Below, in pieces: positions 1-12,571 of a stretch of DNA of 51,665 bases. Position 1 is the stretch's first letter. Every line of letters begins with the position of its first letter. The notes under the pieces were generated by a model. That model had not been told where the DNA came from. It made no database searches and saw only the letters and a list, made by a program, of their open reading frames with translations. Position numbers and translations under genes: made by a program. This stretch comes from Xanthoparmelia taractica (Eukaryota > Ascomycota > Lecanoromycetes > Lecanorales > Parmeliaceae), in NCBI GenBank assembly GCA_033085395.1, contig JANQBS010000268.1:1-51665 (forward strand). The letters are read 5' to 3'.

Positions 1-87
1 GATTAAAAAGATATAATTTTTTAAAAAAAGTTAAAAAAAAGTTGAAAACGACTATGTTCAACAGATACCACACCTTTTCGACCCGTA
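1..87 (-). repeat. Partial copy of inverted-repeat element family A (left edge of window)
   Basis: The first 87 bases end in CGACCCGTA and carry the A-rich subterminal block also seen, inverted, at 43,901 and 51,592. The terminus reads TACGGGTCG on the other strand and is followed by TA, as in Tc1/mariner-type non-autonomous elements. Only the terminal part lies in the window, so the contig starts inside the element. Confidence 0.75.
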
Positions 88-2026
88 GACCCTCGCCTTA
101 CTTATTATTCACGCTATTTAAATAATTTATAAAGAGAGACTCGCTATCTTTCGTGTATTTCTCCACGCTCAATAGTTCGTATCTTCGCTTCTTTTTTACT
201 TCGATATTATTTATAATAAATAGAGATTTGAAAGTTTCTAATAAGTTTCTTATATCTTTTAAGATAATAATCTCTAATAACTTAAAATCTAAGCGTTTAG
301 CGAGATTAATAAACTCACGCAATATCGATTAATTTACGTTAGTAATATATTAAGTTAAAAGCTCTTTTTCTTTAATATTTCTAAGTATTTAAAGATAGTA
401 TTATATAGTATAGATAAATAATTATCGAACGTCTAGATTTATACGATCTATTAAGCTTATAGGGCTAGATAAGAAGCTAAATTCTATAACTTAAATAATA
501 GCTCGATCGAGTCTTTAATTAATATCGGAAAAAGTCTTAAAAAGCGCGATAAATATCGTATCGCCGAGTAAAGAACTAATTAACCTCGTTATACAATTAA
601 TTAATATCTTAAGATAATTTAAATTCTCGAAGAGAGTATTCAAGAAAGAAATCAAATCGTTCACGGTCTATATTCTAATTTATATTCCCGCGCGATCGTC
701 TTCGCTAAAAGCGCTAAAAATTATTTCTTTTAATATTTAACCTCGTATTTCGTTAGCGTCCCTCATATATATTTCTAATACTCGAAGCTTTAAAGCTTTC
801 ACTATAACTTTATCTACGTATTACATTACGCTCGCGTCGTGCTAAAGTAACTTTTCTTAAATATCTTTAATGTAATATAAATAGCGTAAGATTACCTATT
901 AAGCTCTTAGCAAATTCGTAGCGCCAACTAAAATATTTACTTATATTATCGCATCTAGTAATTAATATCGTATTTCACGTGTAAAGTCTTATATCTTTTT
1001 ATAGACCGAGAATTCCACGAAGAATATTCAAAGTCACAATTAGCTTCTCGTACCGAAGAAGCTATCTAAGATATCGTTTCTTATAAGAACTTAATCGACT
1101 TTGTTATCGTTATTTAAAGCGTAGATTCTATTAAAAATAATACTAACGAATCTTATAATAGATCTTATTATTATTCGACTTCTTTACATTAATATATTAC
1201 TCGATTAAATATATTCTTAGATTAGAATCGACGTCTATTTAAGATAGCGATTAAAATCGTAATTATCCACGAAGAAAATAAGCTTATCTACAAGATATAG
1301 ATCTATCGTCCATCAATTGAGCCTTAACTCTTTCATCGTCTAAATACGAATTATACGATATCGTTCGTATAAATACTCGACTTAATAGCCAATCGAAAAA
1401 ATTAGCTTCAAATACCCGCCCTACGAATATTTTTTTAATTGTCACGTCGAGATCCCCGAACGCTCTTTAGCGATATTAAGAAATAATTAATCAATAACGA
1501 CTAAGATATAATTATTCTCTTCAAGTCGTCGATAGTTCTTTCGAAAATCTACTTTTAATCTCTCGACGTTCTTACTATCGAGCTTTCTTAACTAATTTCA
1601 TTAAAAATATAGTCACTTAAGTCTAATACAAGCTATTTCCCTATACTTAATACATTTTTCTACCTCGATTTTCGACTCTTCGTCTCGAATTTAAATTCTT
1701 TACATCTCGATACGCTTAACTCGATAAGAAATCGAAAAACGAAGAATACTTAATATCTTAAGATACGAAGAGTTTATAGTAAGTTAATTCTAGTTCTCCT
1801 CTTCCTCGCCCTCTCTTATTCTAAGTTTATTAATTCTCTCTTCTTAACGCTAATTAATTTTATCTCATTAATTAATACTTTAATAATAACTTAATAATTA
1901 AAAGCTTATATTCTCTTTCGATATCTAATTCTCTACTTAACGTTACTTTTCACTCGTTAACTATATTTAATAGAGTCTAATTATCTCTTATAAGTCGAAG
2001 ATAAATTCTTAAAATCTTAATCGTAG
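88..2026. repeat. RIP-degraded repeat block with Ty3/gypsy integrase remnant
   Basis: This AT-rich stretch has almost no CpA or TpG but keeps CpG, the pattern left by repeat-induced point mutation. No intact gene is present; the 74-codon open frame near 98-322 is not convincing. On the minus strand, around 1,440-1,553, the reading contains LEENNYILVVID followed by a stop. This matches the conserved start of a Ty3/gypsy integrase core. The family call rests on that motif alone. Confidence 0.7.
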
Positions 2027-2518
2027 TACAATAGAGTTTTTTTTTAATTAATAACTATCCCGTATTTTACACCAAAACGCGATGTTTTCAACTTTATAAA
2101 ATCTATACTTCTAGGTATCAAAACATGTTAAAATTTTATATACATTAACTTTTCATCTAGAAGTTAGATATACTAGAGTCTAAACTTCGTAAAGAATTAT
2201 CTCGTTAAGAAACGTTGTAATAAACGTGAAAGAAGATTAAAAATTTAATTTTCGTATTAATTTATCGCGAAAAGTACGCGAAATTTCACGAAATTTCGAT
2301 ACGTTCTTTTTCACTTAACATTATATATTGACAACGAGCTTTGATAGAAAATTAAAAACGCAATTTTGAAGTTAATAGGGAAATGAAATCTACGTGTGAA
2401 TTTGAGAGCGATTTTTCCACTCGTTGCGACAATATCGTATCATCTAGTAAATAATAATTTGATGAGAGTCTCGGCGAAAATCCGAAGTGATCATTAATTA
2501 AAAGAAAACTCTATTGTA
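2027..2518. mobile_element. Inverted-repeat element family B (MITE-like, about 490 bp)
   Basis: The two ends are inverted copies: TACAATAGAGTTTT at the left and AAAACTCTATTGTA at the right, extending through a T-rich run to TTAATTAAT. Both ends carry a flanking TA, as expected for Tc1/mariner-type insertion. The inside keeps normal CA and TG dinucleotides, unlike the surrounding RIP-mutated sequence, so it probably arrived after most RIP. It encodes no protein. Confidence 0.65.
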
Positions 2519-5500
2519 TTTAGTTCGAAATAAAAGATCTAATAAGACTAAAACACTTTACTTCGCTTTTAAAGTTTAAAGATTAGATTATAGTAAAGCC
2601 GTAGAGACTATAAGATCGTTAAGTTTTAAAGAAAAATGCGATAAAAAGAAAGAGATTTCTCTCTTCGCAAAGCGATAAGATATTAAGAAACTTAAAATTT
2701 AATATAAATATAAGGAAATAAAGAATGAGTCGCCGTGAAAAAGTTATTGAAAGATCTTTTAACTTAAGTTCGATCGCTTTATAATCGTTATCGTTTAGAA
2801 AGAGTCTCTTCGCAAATACGTTATCGTAAAAAGTTTTTCGAAGTTAGACTCTTAGAAGGAGTTACGAATAATTCATAGTATTCGACACGATTATATTGTT
2901 ATTATTCTCGAGATATTTCGTTTCGAGGGCTAGTTTTATATTATTCTCGAGCGTATAACTATTTCTCTCATGTAGATTATTATATCTTCTTCTTATTTCG
3001 ACGAGTAGAAACTAATCGCTATATTAGAATAGATATATTCGATAGACGTAAAGTTACGAAGTATATGCTAACTATAATAGATACTTAATGATCTTGTATA
3101 TCGTGCCTCATAAGAACTAAAACACGGGTCGTTAAGCTACTCGAACGTTCTTCTAAGCGTTAAAGAAGAAGTTAAGATTAATATTTCTTTATTAGTAATT
3201 ATATAGAACTTTATTAATATAGAATAATAGCGAATTAAGAATATTATCGACACGTCGCTTTTTTACGCAGTATTAATATTCGAGATGTAAAAATATTAAG
3301 TAGAATTATAATGAAATTAATATAAAAATACGTTAAAGAGAATAAAGTCGTCGAGATCGAGGATTTAAATAGTTAATCTTTCGACTTTACTATTATCGAC
3401 TTTCTATCGACGACGACGTCTATTAATTCGATAAAGTAACTAATAACGATAAATTAGAATTCTATTCGTGTAATTCTTCTCTAATCTCTTTAATATCGCT
3501 TACTTTAATATAATTAATAAAAAGATTAACTTAAATAAATAATAAATTAGATCGAAGTCCTCGTTTATAGACTTTATAAGTCGACGCGATGAAAGCTTTC
3601 TAAGAATATTAAAGTGCTCTTCTATCTATTAGATCAAGCGATTCGATTATTTTTTCTAACCTTCGATTTTATTACTTATTCTTTACGAATTCTAAATTTA
3701 GCGTGAAATCGAAACGAGCTTCGTTTAAATATTTATTTCTAATCTTACCTTAAGAAGACTACTAGTCCCCTTAATTTTAACGTAATTTCGTAACTCTATA
3801 TTCTTTTATCTTTCTCTAGCTTCTCTTTTATTTCTCTTCTCTCGCCTCATCTCTCTTTCTCTTTATTCTTATTTATCTTCTTTTATTTTCCTTTCAAAGA
3901 ACACAAGTTATCTTCTTATTTTATATATTTTATCAATATTCTCTAAATCTACGCTACGATCGTAGACGACTTCTTTCTAATCTTTATTCTTATTAACTTT
4001 CTCTCACGAATAATATAAGAAAGAATCGCTCTTTTCACGTTTAAGTATCTTATTTATTTATATTTTCTTTATTATTATTAATTTTTAAATTCGTAAACTC
4101 GAAGCGCTATTCTCGTTTAATTAATTTATATTATTTTTAATATCTTTTATTTTAACTTTAAAGCTTTTATATTATTAAAAATTAATCTTTAAATTAAGAA
4201 TTTATTATTAATTAATATAATCTCTCTCTTTATCGATTCTTATTTTAATTTTTTAATTAATATTATTTAACTTTTATTTAAATATATATTATCGCGTTTA
4301 TCGTTTAACTAATATAATATCGTTTATATTATTATTATTTCACGCTCTAATTATCGAGATCTAGCGAATTATACTCTTTCTAAAAATATCGACGTATCTC
4401 TATAAAACGATTATATATTCTTATCGCTATTTACGCTATTAAATATTAATTATATATAAATAAAATTATTCTTATATTTACTCGTACTTCTCTCTTATTA
4501 TCTCTTACGTAGATTCTTTTATAAAATCTTTTTATATATATATTAAGCACTAATTATACTTTTTATTTACTCGATTTAACGTTATCTATTATCGAGCTCG
4601 CTATAATCGCGCTTAAGCTTTTATTACTTACGTTAAAAACTCGATTAAGATTAAGATTATACTTATTCGATTATTAAAGATCGAAGCCGAATAATATATT
4701 AATTTATAAATTTCTTTCGTAAGCTTCTTATTCTTTCTATAAAGCTATTTATTTACAATAATCTTTTAATCGTATAAGAAGTAAAATTAATTAAATTTAT
4801 TTATAAAATCTCGTCGAGAATTAACTTAAGAGCTTTTATATTACGCTTAAATTGATAAAAAAAATATAATATTTAACTCTCGCTAAGTGCTATTTAATAA
4901 ATCTTATAAAATTAATATCTTTATAAACGAATATAAGAGTATTTTTTTAATCGCTATCGAATTTAAAATAATCGCGCTTCTAATTTAACTTTAATAATTA
5001 ATTTATTATTATTAAACTCGAAAAGTTCGTACGCGTCGAATTCGTATAATCTAATAAATACGACGTATCGATAAGTATAATTATACGATAAATATATTAT
5101 AATAAAACGCTTACGAGTATAGAGATCGCTTTTATTATATAGACGTTATTAAATAATATCTTAAAAAAATAATTTAAATAAGATATTATAATAATGAATA
5201 CTTTTATTAATATTATTAATCTATAATATAAATTCTCTTTATTTTAATCTTCTCGATCTATCTAAAAGAAAAAAAAGTCTCTTTTAATTATTATAATATT
5301 ATTTCTTAAAAATCGATAAATATAATTAAGATTTTTTAAGTCGAAATAAATAAAAGATATATAGAGAACGCTAATCGAGATATTAAAGTCGCGTGAAATA
5401 AGACTAAATATAAATTAAAGATAACGCGATAAATACAAAGAGAGAATAGAAAGATACTAATAATAAATAAAATCTTTAATTATTTTATCTTTTACGACTA

Positions 5501-5572
5501 ATCGTCGAGTAATATTCGAGATTATTTAATAGCGAGATAATCTACGAGATATTGCACGAGACAATTTAAATA
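2519..5572. repeat. RIP-degraded repeat block
   Basis: About 3 kb of AT-rich DNA with strong CpA/TpG loss and no open reading frame of note. It is probably dead retrotransposon sequence, but I recognise no diagnostic motif. Normal composition returns abruptly near 5,575, which marks the edge of the gene-rich region. Confidence 0.7.
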
Positions 5573-5639
5573 ACGGAGTAGAACTAATGGAATTGGAATA
5601 TCAGCCTAGTGAGGGATAAGCATAAAGTTGGTCGATCTT

Positions 5640-5802
5640 CCTATCTATAAGAAGTTTTAGGGACAAATCTTGGAGCACTTACCTCTAGATCTCGCCTTAA
5701 AGCTCTAGGGGCTTCTACCCTAGGGCCCTAGGGGCACTTTCCGAAAGTAGGGCTAGGGTATCGCTAAGCGCTGTCCAGGACTTTGCGTGTTCACCCTCCG
5801 TA
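5640..5802 (-). repeat. Fragment of inverted-repeat element family C
   Basis: The reverse complement of this segment matches the start of the element at 9,224-9,495: it shares CGCAAAGTCCTG, then ACAGCGC, GATACCCTA, CCCTACTT and, further in, GATTTGTCCCTA. It ends at CCGTA by 5,802. The two copies are inverted and lie on either side of regulator 1. The rest of 5,573-6,233 is the downstream region of regulator 1, in which I see no gene. Confidence 0.6.
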
Positions 5803-6233
5803 CAGTCAAATCAAATCTGGATTTCGTTCCCGTAATTGTATTTGAAATGATATAACTGATTGGATTTAAGAGGAGTGTGGCTGTTGAAGATATGGAGCTA
5901 TGTAGGGAGGAGGTTTAAATGCTGGGACTGAGATTGAGCCACAATCGGCTGGAATTCTACGGAAGTTGCCGAATCAAATCAACGTTTATTTCATAGGGTG
6001 AGGAGGGAGAATTTCAAGAAGCTTGGCGCCAACTCATGGAGCTCTTGATTTCTTTCCGTAGGAAGCTTCCGAGGGAACGGCTTAATTGACAGCTCGACGA
6101 CAAAACATAGAAGGCCAAGGTAATGCGAATACAACGGATTAGTGCACAACGAATCTAAACATCCCTCCATTCTCAACAACACCATATCGCATCCATCACC
6201 TCCCAGACTGACTCTCACCTCTCTCCTTCCTCG

Positions 6234-7942
6234 TCAATCACCCTTCGGCACAGGCACAGGCTGCCGTAGCTTACAAACAAGAGCCGCGATCCTCCGCTCC
6301 GTCACCCGCACGACGGGCATTTCCGCAACTTTCGCTCTGGCATCATCAGTCGCGGCGGCATCCTTCATATCCACCAGCAAGGATTGGAAGGTGCGTAATT
6401 GGAGACAGATGATGACGCGGATCAGGGCGCTCCATTCGTCGGGCGAATCGATCTCGTAGTCGCCGAAGAAGATCTGTCTTTTATGGTGGTGGTGGTTGTT
6501 GTTGTTGTTATTGGTGACGGAATTGGAGTTGGACTCTTCCGCCTCCTCTTCTGATGTCCTGATTTGTTGAGAATGATGATGATGATGATGATGATGACGG
6601 ACGCGATTCGGATCTAGATTCGATTCTACTACACGAACGCTGCTAGAGCTAGAACGTCGTCGCTGCTGCTGTTGTTGTTGTACCCCTCGCATGTACACCG
6701 AGACCGAAGATTCGTACGAAGCGACAAGTTTTTGGGCGATGAGTCCGAGGATGAGTTTATACTCCGAGCGAGCGACGCAGGTGGAACACTTGAGGATCGT
6801 TTTACAGTGCGCCAGAGCCTTTTTCTGTGATGACAGATTAACGTCAAGCGCGGCTGGATTGGTGGGATGATTGTTCCTTTCGAGCTCTTCGAGTAGGACT
6901 TCGATTGTCCACAAGCACCGACATCGGATCGGGCTGTCGTGCGATGACGATATGCCCTTTGGTCCATGGCTGAGATGGTGGTTATCGAGTCCATGCTGGG
7001 TGCGCGGAAGTCTTGGCACGTTAAAGCTCTCTTTTGGAGTCGGAGCCTCCTTGGGGATCATGGAAAGAGGGCGCTGCATAGATGCTAGGGGAGGGGATAG
7101 TAAGTGAGAGTTCGCGTTGAAGTGCGAGCTACTAGGGAAATGTGACAATGAGTGGTCGCTAGATGGCATGCCTGTCGAACGAAGTCTCAGTATATATTGG
7201 ACAACCGAAGGTTCTTGACGGGGGGAGCACAAACTTGGTACAAGATCTGCCGAGGTGTTGCTACTATGAACAGAGTTGCAGAAATTCGAATTATCAACCT
7301 GGGCCGAGTTCTGAAGGCTCATCATCTCCCATTGATCATCAGGCTTTTGGTAACTATAGTCTGGCAGGATGCCCTGTAGAAACTGATCCGTCATTGTCCA
7401 ATCATCCTCTGGGTTCTCAGCCGGTGAGTTAAGAGGACTGAAAAAGTAGTTCATGTCATCTTCGTTGTGGGCATCCTGTCCACGCTCTATTGGAAGGGAC
7501 GAGATTGGCTTACTTGGCCTTCGGTGGTTTCTTACGTCTTCTAGCTCATCTTGATGGTTTGATGGTGCTTTAGAAGGCCCTGCTGCTGCTGTCACCGCTG
7601 CTGGAGAGCCACCAGGGCTATTGCTCCTGCTTTTCTCATTGGTACTCCTATGCTGTCGGGATATCCGTCCCTTATTATCAGGTGAGTAGATGCAGGCCGT
7701 AGAATTACGTTTGCACCTGTCGCAGCCGCCCTTTTGTCCACTGCATCTCTGCTACAAATGCGAGTGGACTTCCTTAGCTCGAGTATAGAGATTTTTCAGA
7801 ACGAACTGCTTACCTTTTTTGAGCGGCATCTCTGGCATGCGAGGCTGCGGGGTCCATCGGTTGGACCTAGCGAAGGGTCACTTGTACGTTTAATGACTTC
7901 AGTATCATCATTTTGAGTATTGTATTGGAACGTGCTGAACAT
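6234..7942 (-). CDS. AflR-type Zn(II)2Cys6 transcription factor 1
   Basis: Predicted nuclear cluster regulator of 548 residues. Exons on the minus strand are 7942-7814 and 7751-6234, with a 62-bp intron. The start ATG at 7,942 gives a 43-residue first exon. The zinc cluster has cysteines at about 36, 39, 46, 53, 56 and 63 (CQRCRSKK, intron, QRCSGQ, then CDRC), with C-x2-C-x6-C-x6-C-x2-C-x6-C spacing. The intron falls directly after the KK pair. The C-terminal half from about residue 320 (CRCLWTIEVLLEELE, then CSTC and a long helical stretch) resembles the AflR regulatory domain. Glutamine, histidine and asparagine runs encoded by trinucleotide repeats lie between 6,480 and 6,680. It sits at the left edge of the cluster, transcribed away from it. 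Likely an activator of this locus; the targets are inferred. Confidence 0.88.
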
Positions 7943-10900
7943 TTCCTTGGAACAGAGTTGGGATAGAGATTCATCATATGTGGTTGCGTAACAGGAAGTC
8001 GCAGGGTAGTCATGAGCTCAAACCAAGGTAAGCCCAATGAGGCTACAAATCCCACTTACCGCTATTCTATCATCATGGCAACATGATCTGAGCTGGGGAC
8101 TATTTCCATTGGTTCGCAACTCATAGATGGGCGGACCTGAGGTCCAGCCTGGTGGAGGCATATCTCCAAGGCTCACTCACCTATGATGACTAAAACCAAT
8201 AAGGAGAATTAAATCCTGGTTGCGCAGCATTTGGGTGCTCATGCAGGTAAGCACACTGATACACGTGTAAGCAGACTAAGACATGTTGATTTGACGAAAT
8301 CGGTGTCGAGTCAAGTAATGCTTGCGCTGCACCATACAATCCTAGAATCCTGCATCAACACTTGACCGTCCGCTTCAAGCCTTCACAGCGAGCATTGAAA
8401 CGTCTCTTTTGAGGTTAGCATGATTCTTCTGGGTCGTAGGAAACAGTTCCACCTTCAGAGGCGTCGCGCTCAGCCGTCGGGCACTCGGGTTCCCCGCCAC
8501 AGAACGAGTGAGTATGGGGTTCCAGGGGACCCACCGGTAAGAAATTAGCGCATTCGGAAATATTCGTTGCTCCGTCTCACCCATTCCCACCTTCCCATAT
8601 ATCGGTAGCCTGGAATCCAGTCTGCAGGTGAGCGGGTGCTCATATTCCCTACAGAAGGAGAAGGATCGATAGAGCAAAAAAATTCGTCTGAGACATTTGT
8701 GAGGGTGGGGTCTGAGTCAGGAGGCTTGAAAATGGGACAACAAACAAGGCCATCCTGGAAATGATGCGATTCGACCTCACAAGCACAGATCCCGAGGCAT
8801 TTTGCGTCTGCATATGCGTCTAGTTAATCTCCATGCAGCTCCGAATATTTGCATAGAATTTGCAACGCTCGTTGGACCTTTCCCTACCCCGAGCCATAGG
8901 TATTTCACATACTGATCAATTTTGACACGGGTCCGCCTACTACACTGGCTTAGCTTCATTCCACTTTCGTCATCAGACTTGCTTAACGAATGCGGGTTGT
9001 GACTTGGCTGATGACTATGCGGACCCTCCGCCCATTAGATACGATTATTTCCGGAACAGTTTCGGAGCTGAAGGCAGGCTAAGCACTCTTACCCTGAACG
9101 GTCGCCCTAGAATATGGTCTCTGGAGTGGGCTTGGGAAGACGAAATTGCCATTTTTCGGGAAAACTTGTCGAAAGTATTGTGCCATCGCTTGCTCCGAAG
9201 TACTATGACTTTTGAGTAATGTGTACGGCACGCAAAGTCCTGAACAGCGCTAATGATACCCTAACCCTACTTGCGGAAGGCGCCCCTAGAGTTTACAGCG
9301 GAGTATAGGGCCTAAACTAGGGGTAAGCGTCTATAAATAGTCCCTAAAAGACGGTACCCACCCAGAAAAGCGCCCGGATTTGTCCCTAGATTAGTATCTC
9401 TTAAGCCCATTATCCAGGCAACCCTTCCAGAGTTACTTTATCCGATAGCCTTGGCATGCTTGGCGTGTTCAGGACTTTGCGTACAGACCTCCGTACCCCC
9501 TTTCTCCTTTTACGGTGAACATATAGCAAATCTAAATCAAGAGTTGCAAGATTGCAACGATGGAAGACAGATGACTCTTTTATCATACGTGCAACGTCGG
9601 ATAGCACTATTTTGATCATTTTGGGCATACAAAGCGAACTCAGCGGCTCGACTTGTGACCTTTGGACATTGAAAACTAGTACACCCTGTCGCAGAAGATC
9701 AAGCTTCATTAATTACAAAGATCCTTGTTGACCTGTTCCCTGCCCGGCATACTACTACTGACCAGTCCATAGGTTTCCTTACCATCAACATCTTTCCATC
9801 CTCGGCACGGTCCCAATTCAAGATCGCAATATCTCAACGACGTCGTCAGCTAGAGATCAAAATGCCACATTAAAATATTGTGGACACTGTATGTCCAATT
9901 TAAGATATGAACTCATGACCCAACTCGCGATCCTGGCGTTGTGAAGAGTTGAAGACACAATCGCTGTCGTATGCTGATTGAAAGTTCTTAGCGACTCGAT
10001 ATGGTCAGCGCCGCTTAGTAGTTTCAGAACAGGATGATTGAGCACAGGATATTCTAAGCTGTCATTTACAAGATAAGGGATAGTCCGTTTCAATCCTTTT
10101 TCAGCACAAAATGCGAGCTACGATTTATTTACAATGAGAACTGTAAAGCGCTCCCCTGGTGTAGCGTTGTGCTTTGGAAAGATCTCTTGGTAAGGAGAAA
10201 GCTGCGAACACCATGGGGAAATAGGCTATATATCGAACGCCTAGACCATTACGTACAATGCCAGCCCGCTACCAACACTAGAAGTGATGAAGCCCAAAGA
10301 ATACGCAGTAATCTTGCTGCTAGATCATAGATTTGATGGATTGAAATTCAATATCTACGTCAGCCAAACAATAAGTGTCAGAAAGGAGACCATGTGGTAC
10401 GTGGAGGACCCCATCCAGAGATATCCGCATCTTTCGACTAGCAGAAAACGCTCTAATCGAATCTAATCAAACAACAGTATACTTGTGGATGCTGACTCCG
10501 ATCTTACTACAGTGTGCTTATTCCCAGTCACGTATCACGGAAATAAACCCCGGAGTTCGGCATCGAGAGAATCTAGCTCGAGTCCGAGTGACGACCTATA
10601 CTCACGCTGACTCATCACGGTTCTGAGCCATGTATCAATATCACCCGCCGGGATAATCCTCTTCAAGTCGTCTGGGAGTTCCTGCCGGGGCGACTCTCGA
10701 GATCGCATACTAGTCCGACTCGCCCAGGCTATTAACGGCGTCTTGACCTTGTCGGTCTGGTACTGCATTGGATTATGCTCTGTAAGCCTCCTGGTAAGAG
10801 TACCCCTTTTTAGGGGGTCCAACAGTCAGTCTCTTGCATCAATCTTTGCTAGTGCGACTGAAGTATACACCCCAAAGCGCTTTCATTGTAGAAGAATACT

Positions 10901-10978
10901 TGGAGGCTTTTTATTTTTTATTTTGCACAAAGTGACAGTAGTATTTCCTTGACCAACCCGAACAGCTGAACTCTAGAA
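7943..10978. other. Three-kilobase stretch without a recognisable gene
   Basis: Normal base composition, but none of the short open frames (for example 8,375-8,677 minus, 9,004-9,219 plus, 10,535-10,822 minus) has a recognisable domain or plausible splice partners. The right part must hold the promoter of the cyclase gene, and the left part the promoter of regulator 1. A family C inverted-repeat element lies at 9,224-9,495. In an otherwise dense cluster this gap may mark a lost gene, but I see no clear remnant. Confidence 0.5.
9224..9495. mobile_element. Inverted-repeat element family C (MITE-like, 272 bp)
   Basis: The left end reads TACGGCACGCAAAGTCCTGA and the right end, reversed, reads TACGGAGGTCTGTACGCAAA followed by GTCCTGAAC, so the ends are imperfect inverted repeats. 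Both outer ends carry TA. It is non-coding and short, as a MITE would be. A partial copy lies inverted at 5,640-5,802. It contains CCCTAACCCTA by chance, but is not telomeric. Confidence 0.65.
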
Positions 10979-12149
10979 ATGTCATTCCTCACATACTTGC
11001 TCTCTTCTTTGCGCCATTGGCTTGTTCCTGTGCAGCAGGCAAAAATAGTACACTCGATTGCTACACCATTGTCGGTGACAACGCCAACGTCTCCGTACCC
11101 ATTAGCACCTCCGGCCCATTTCAATTCTTCCTGCCATCCGCTCGTGGAGTCCGTCTCACACGAGGTTGACGAGTATTTTCTTGAGAGATGGCACTTTGAG
11201 AATGAAAAGGCCCGGAGAAAATTTGTTGCCGCAAACTTCTCGGGCGTTACATGTCTTTACTTTCCCAAGGCCCTCGATGATAGAATCCACTTCGCCTGTC
11301 GTCTGCTCACAGTTCTCTTTCTCATTGACGGTAATAAACGTCTCAAATCGAACAAGAGGAAGCCTAAGCTCACAAATTCATCTAGACGTTCTCGAGCACA
11401 TGTCTTTCGACGAGGGTTCCGCCTACAACGAGAATCTTATCCCCATTTGTCGCGGCGATGTCCTCCCCGACCGTTCCATCCCAGCTGAATACGTCCTCTA
11501 CGATCTCTGGGAAAGCATGCGAAAGCACGACAAGGAAATGGCCGACGAGATCCTAGAGCCCGTGTTCGAATTCATGCGTGCTCAGACGGACAAGGTCCGC
11601 GCTAAATCGATGGGGTTAGGCGAGTATTTCGTATACCGCGAGAAAGACGTTGGGAGAGCGTAAGTAGGGATTCGCGCGGCGCCAGAGAGAGGGAGAGCTC
11701 GATATACTGACGACCGTTTCACCGCTAGGCTGCTCGCAGCTCTCATGCGCTTCTCCATGGCCCTCCGCCTCAGCAGCGCCGAGCTATCCCTCTGCCGCCC
11801 GATCGAGCAAAACTGCTCGAAACACCTCTCCGTCGTTAACGACATTTTTAGCTACGAAAAAGAAGTCAAAGCGGCTAAGACGTTGCATGACGAAGGCGGC
11901 GTGCTCTGCACGTCTGTGAAAATTATGGCGGATGAGGCCGATGTGGGCATTGAGGCTTCTAAGCGGATCTTGATGACTATGTCAAGGGAGTGGGAACTGT
12001 GTCATGGGAAGATGGTGTCGGAGATTGAAAAAGGGAAGGCGGGAGCATCACCGGCGCTCATGGCCTACCTGAAGGGTCTGGAGTATCAGATGAGTGGGAA
12101 TGAGCTTTGGAGTCGGACTACGAAAAGGTATCATTTAATTGAGGCTTAA
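10979..12149 (+). CDS. ari1: Sesquiterpene cyclase, aristolochene synthase type
   Basis: Class I terpene cyclase of 348 residues, expected to convert farnesyl diphosphate into aristolochene, the eremophilane parent, in the cytosol with three magnesium ions. Exons are 10979-11330, 11386-11659 and 11729-12149. The metal motif DDVLE (residues 117-121) is split by the first intron. The second motif NDIFSYEKE (246-254) and the product-sensing RY pair (342-343) are intact. Segments such as VTCLYFPKALDDRIHFACRL, LYDLWESMR and GLEYQMSGNE are, from memory, characteristic of the fungal aristolochene synthase group rather than trichodiene or presilphiperfolanol synthases. The length fits the family (about 320-345). 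It precedes the acyltransferase in the same direction by 422 bases. The exact product needs an alignment or assay; germacrene A or an aristolochene isomer is the main alternative. Confidence 0.9.
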
Positions 12150-12571
12150 GGGATAGACTTGAGGTGCGGCGTGCGGAGTGTTCCTGCCGCTGATGGCTTT
12201 CGCGAATCATGATGCTGCTAGAGATGGTACGATTTGTTGAGTCTTCCATATCTTGTGAGGATGCCGTCTTAAAGATACTACTACATCATGATCTACATTT
12301 AAGCATCGTATGTAGAACATTATCGGACACTAATTGAACCTTGACATGGCGCAAGCAGTTTCGGCCTTTTGAGTCTTCGGGGTTGCGGTTCGAATACCGA
12401 TTGGCTCGGCCACACGCTCAATATGGACTCTCGCTTGGTGTCAGCATAGAGAACCGATTCAATCGACTCCCAGCATTGACACTTTGGGCGAAATCGATTA
12501 CCAGTATCTGCCATGATCAGTTTATCCAGCAACATCTTAGAAAAAGTGTTTCAAGTTGCATACAATCAATC
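12150..12571. other. Cyclase to acyltransferase intergenic region
   Basis: 422 bases between two genes on the same strand. An open frame runs from 12,341 into the acyltransferase, but its first 77 residues are unlike the family, so I treat this as cyclase terminator plus acyltransferase promoter and 5' leader. No clear regulatory motif was seen. Confidence 0.5.

Noticed and set aside
8375..8677. 100-codon open frame on the minus strand
   Set aside because: No recognisable domain, no fitting splice sites and no family-like pattern.
9244..9262. Telomere-like CCCTAACCCTA
   Set aside because: Only two imperfect units inside a MITE-like element, with a related copy at 5,740.
10535..10822. 95-codon open frame on the minus strand upstream of the cyclase
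   Set aside because: No domain; it lies in the expected promoter region of the cyclase.
12341..12571. Upstream extension of the acyltransferase reading frame (77 residues)
   Set aside because: The extra residues do not look like this family, while MDEDIVVPLSPLDNVM at 12,572 is the usual start.
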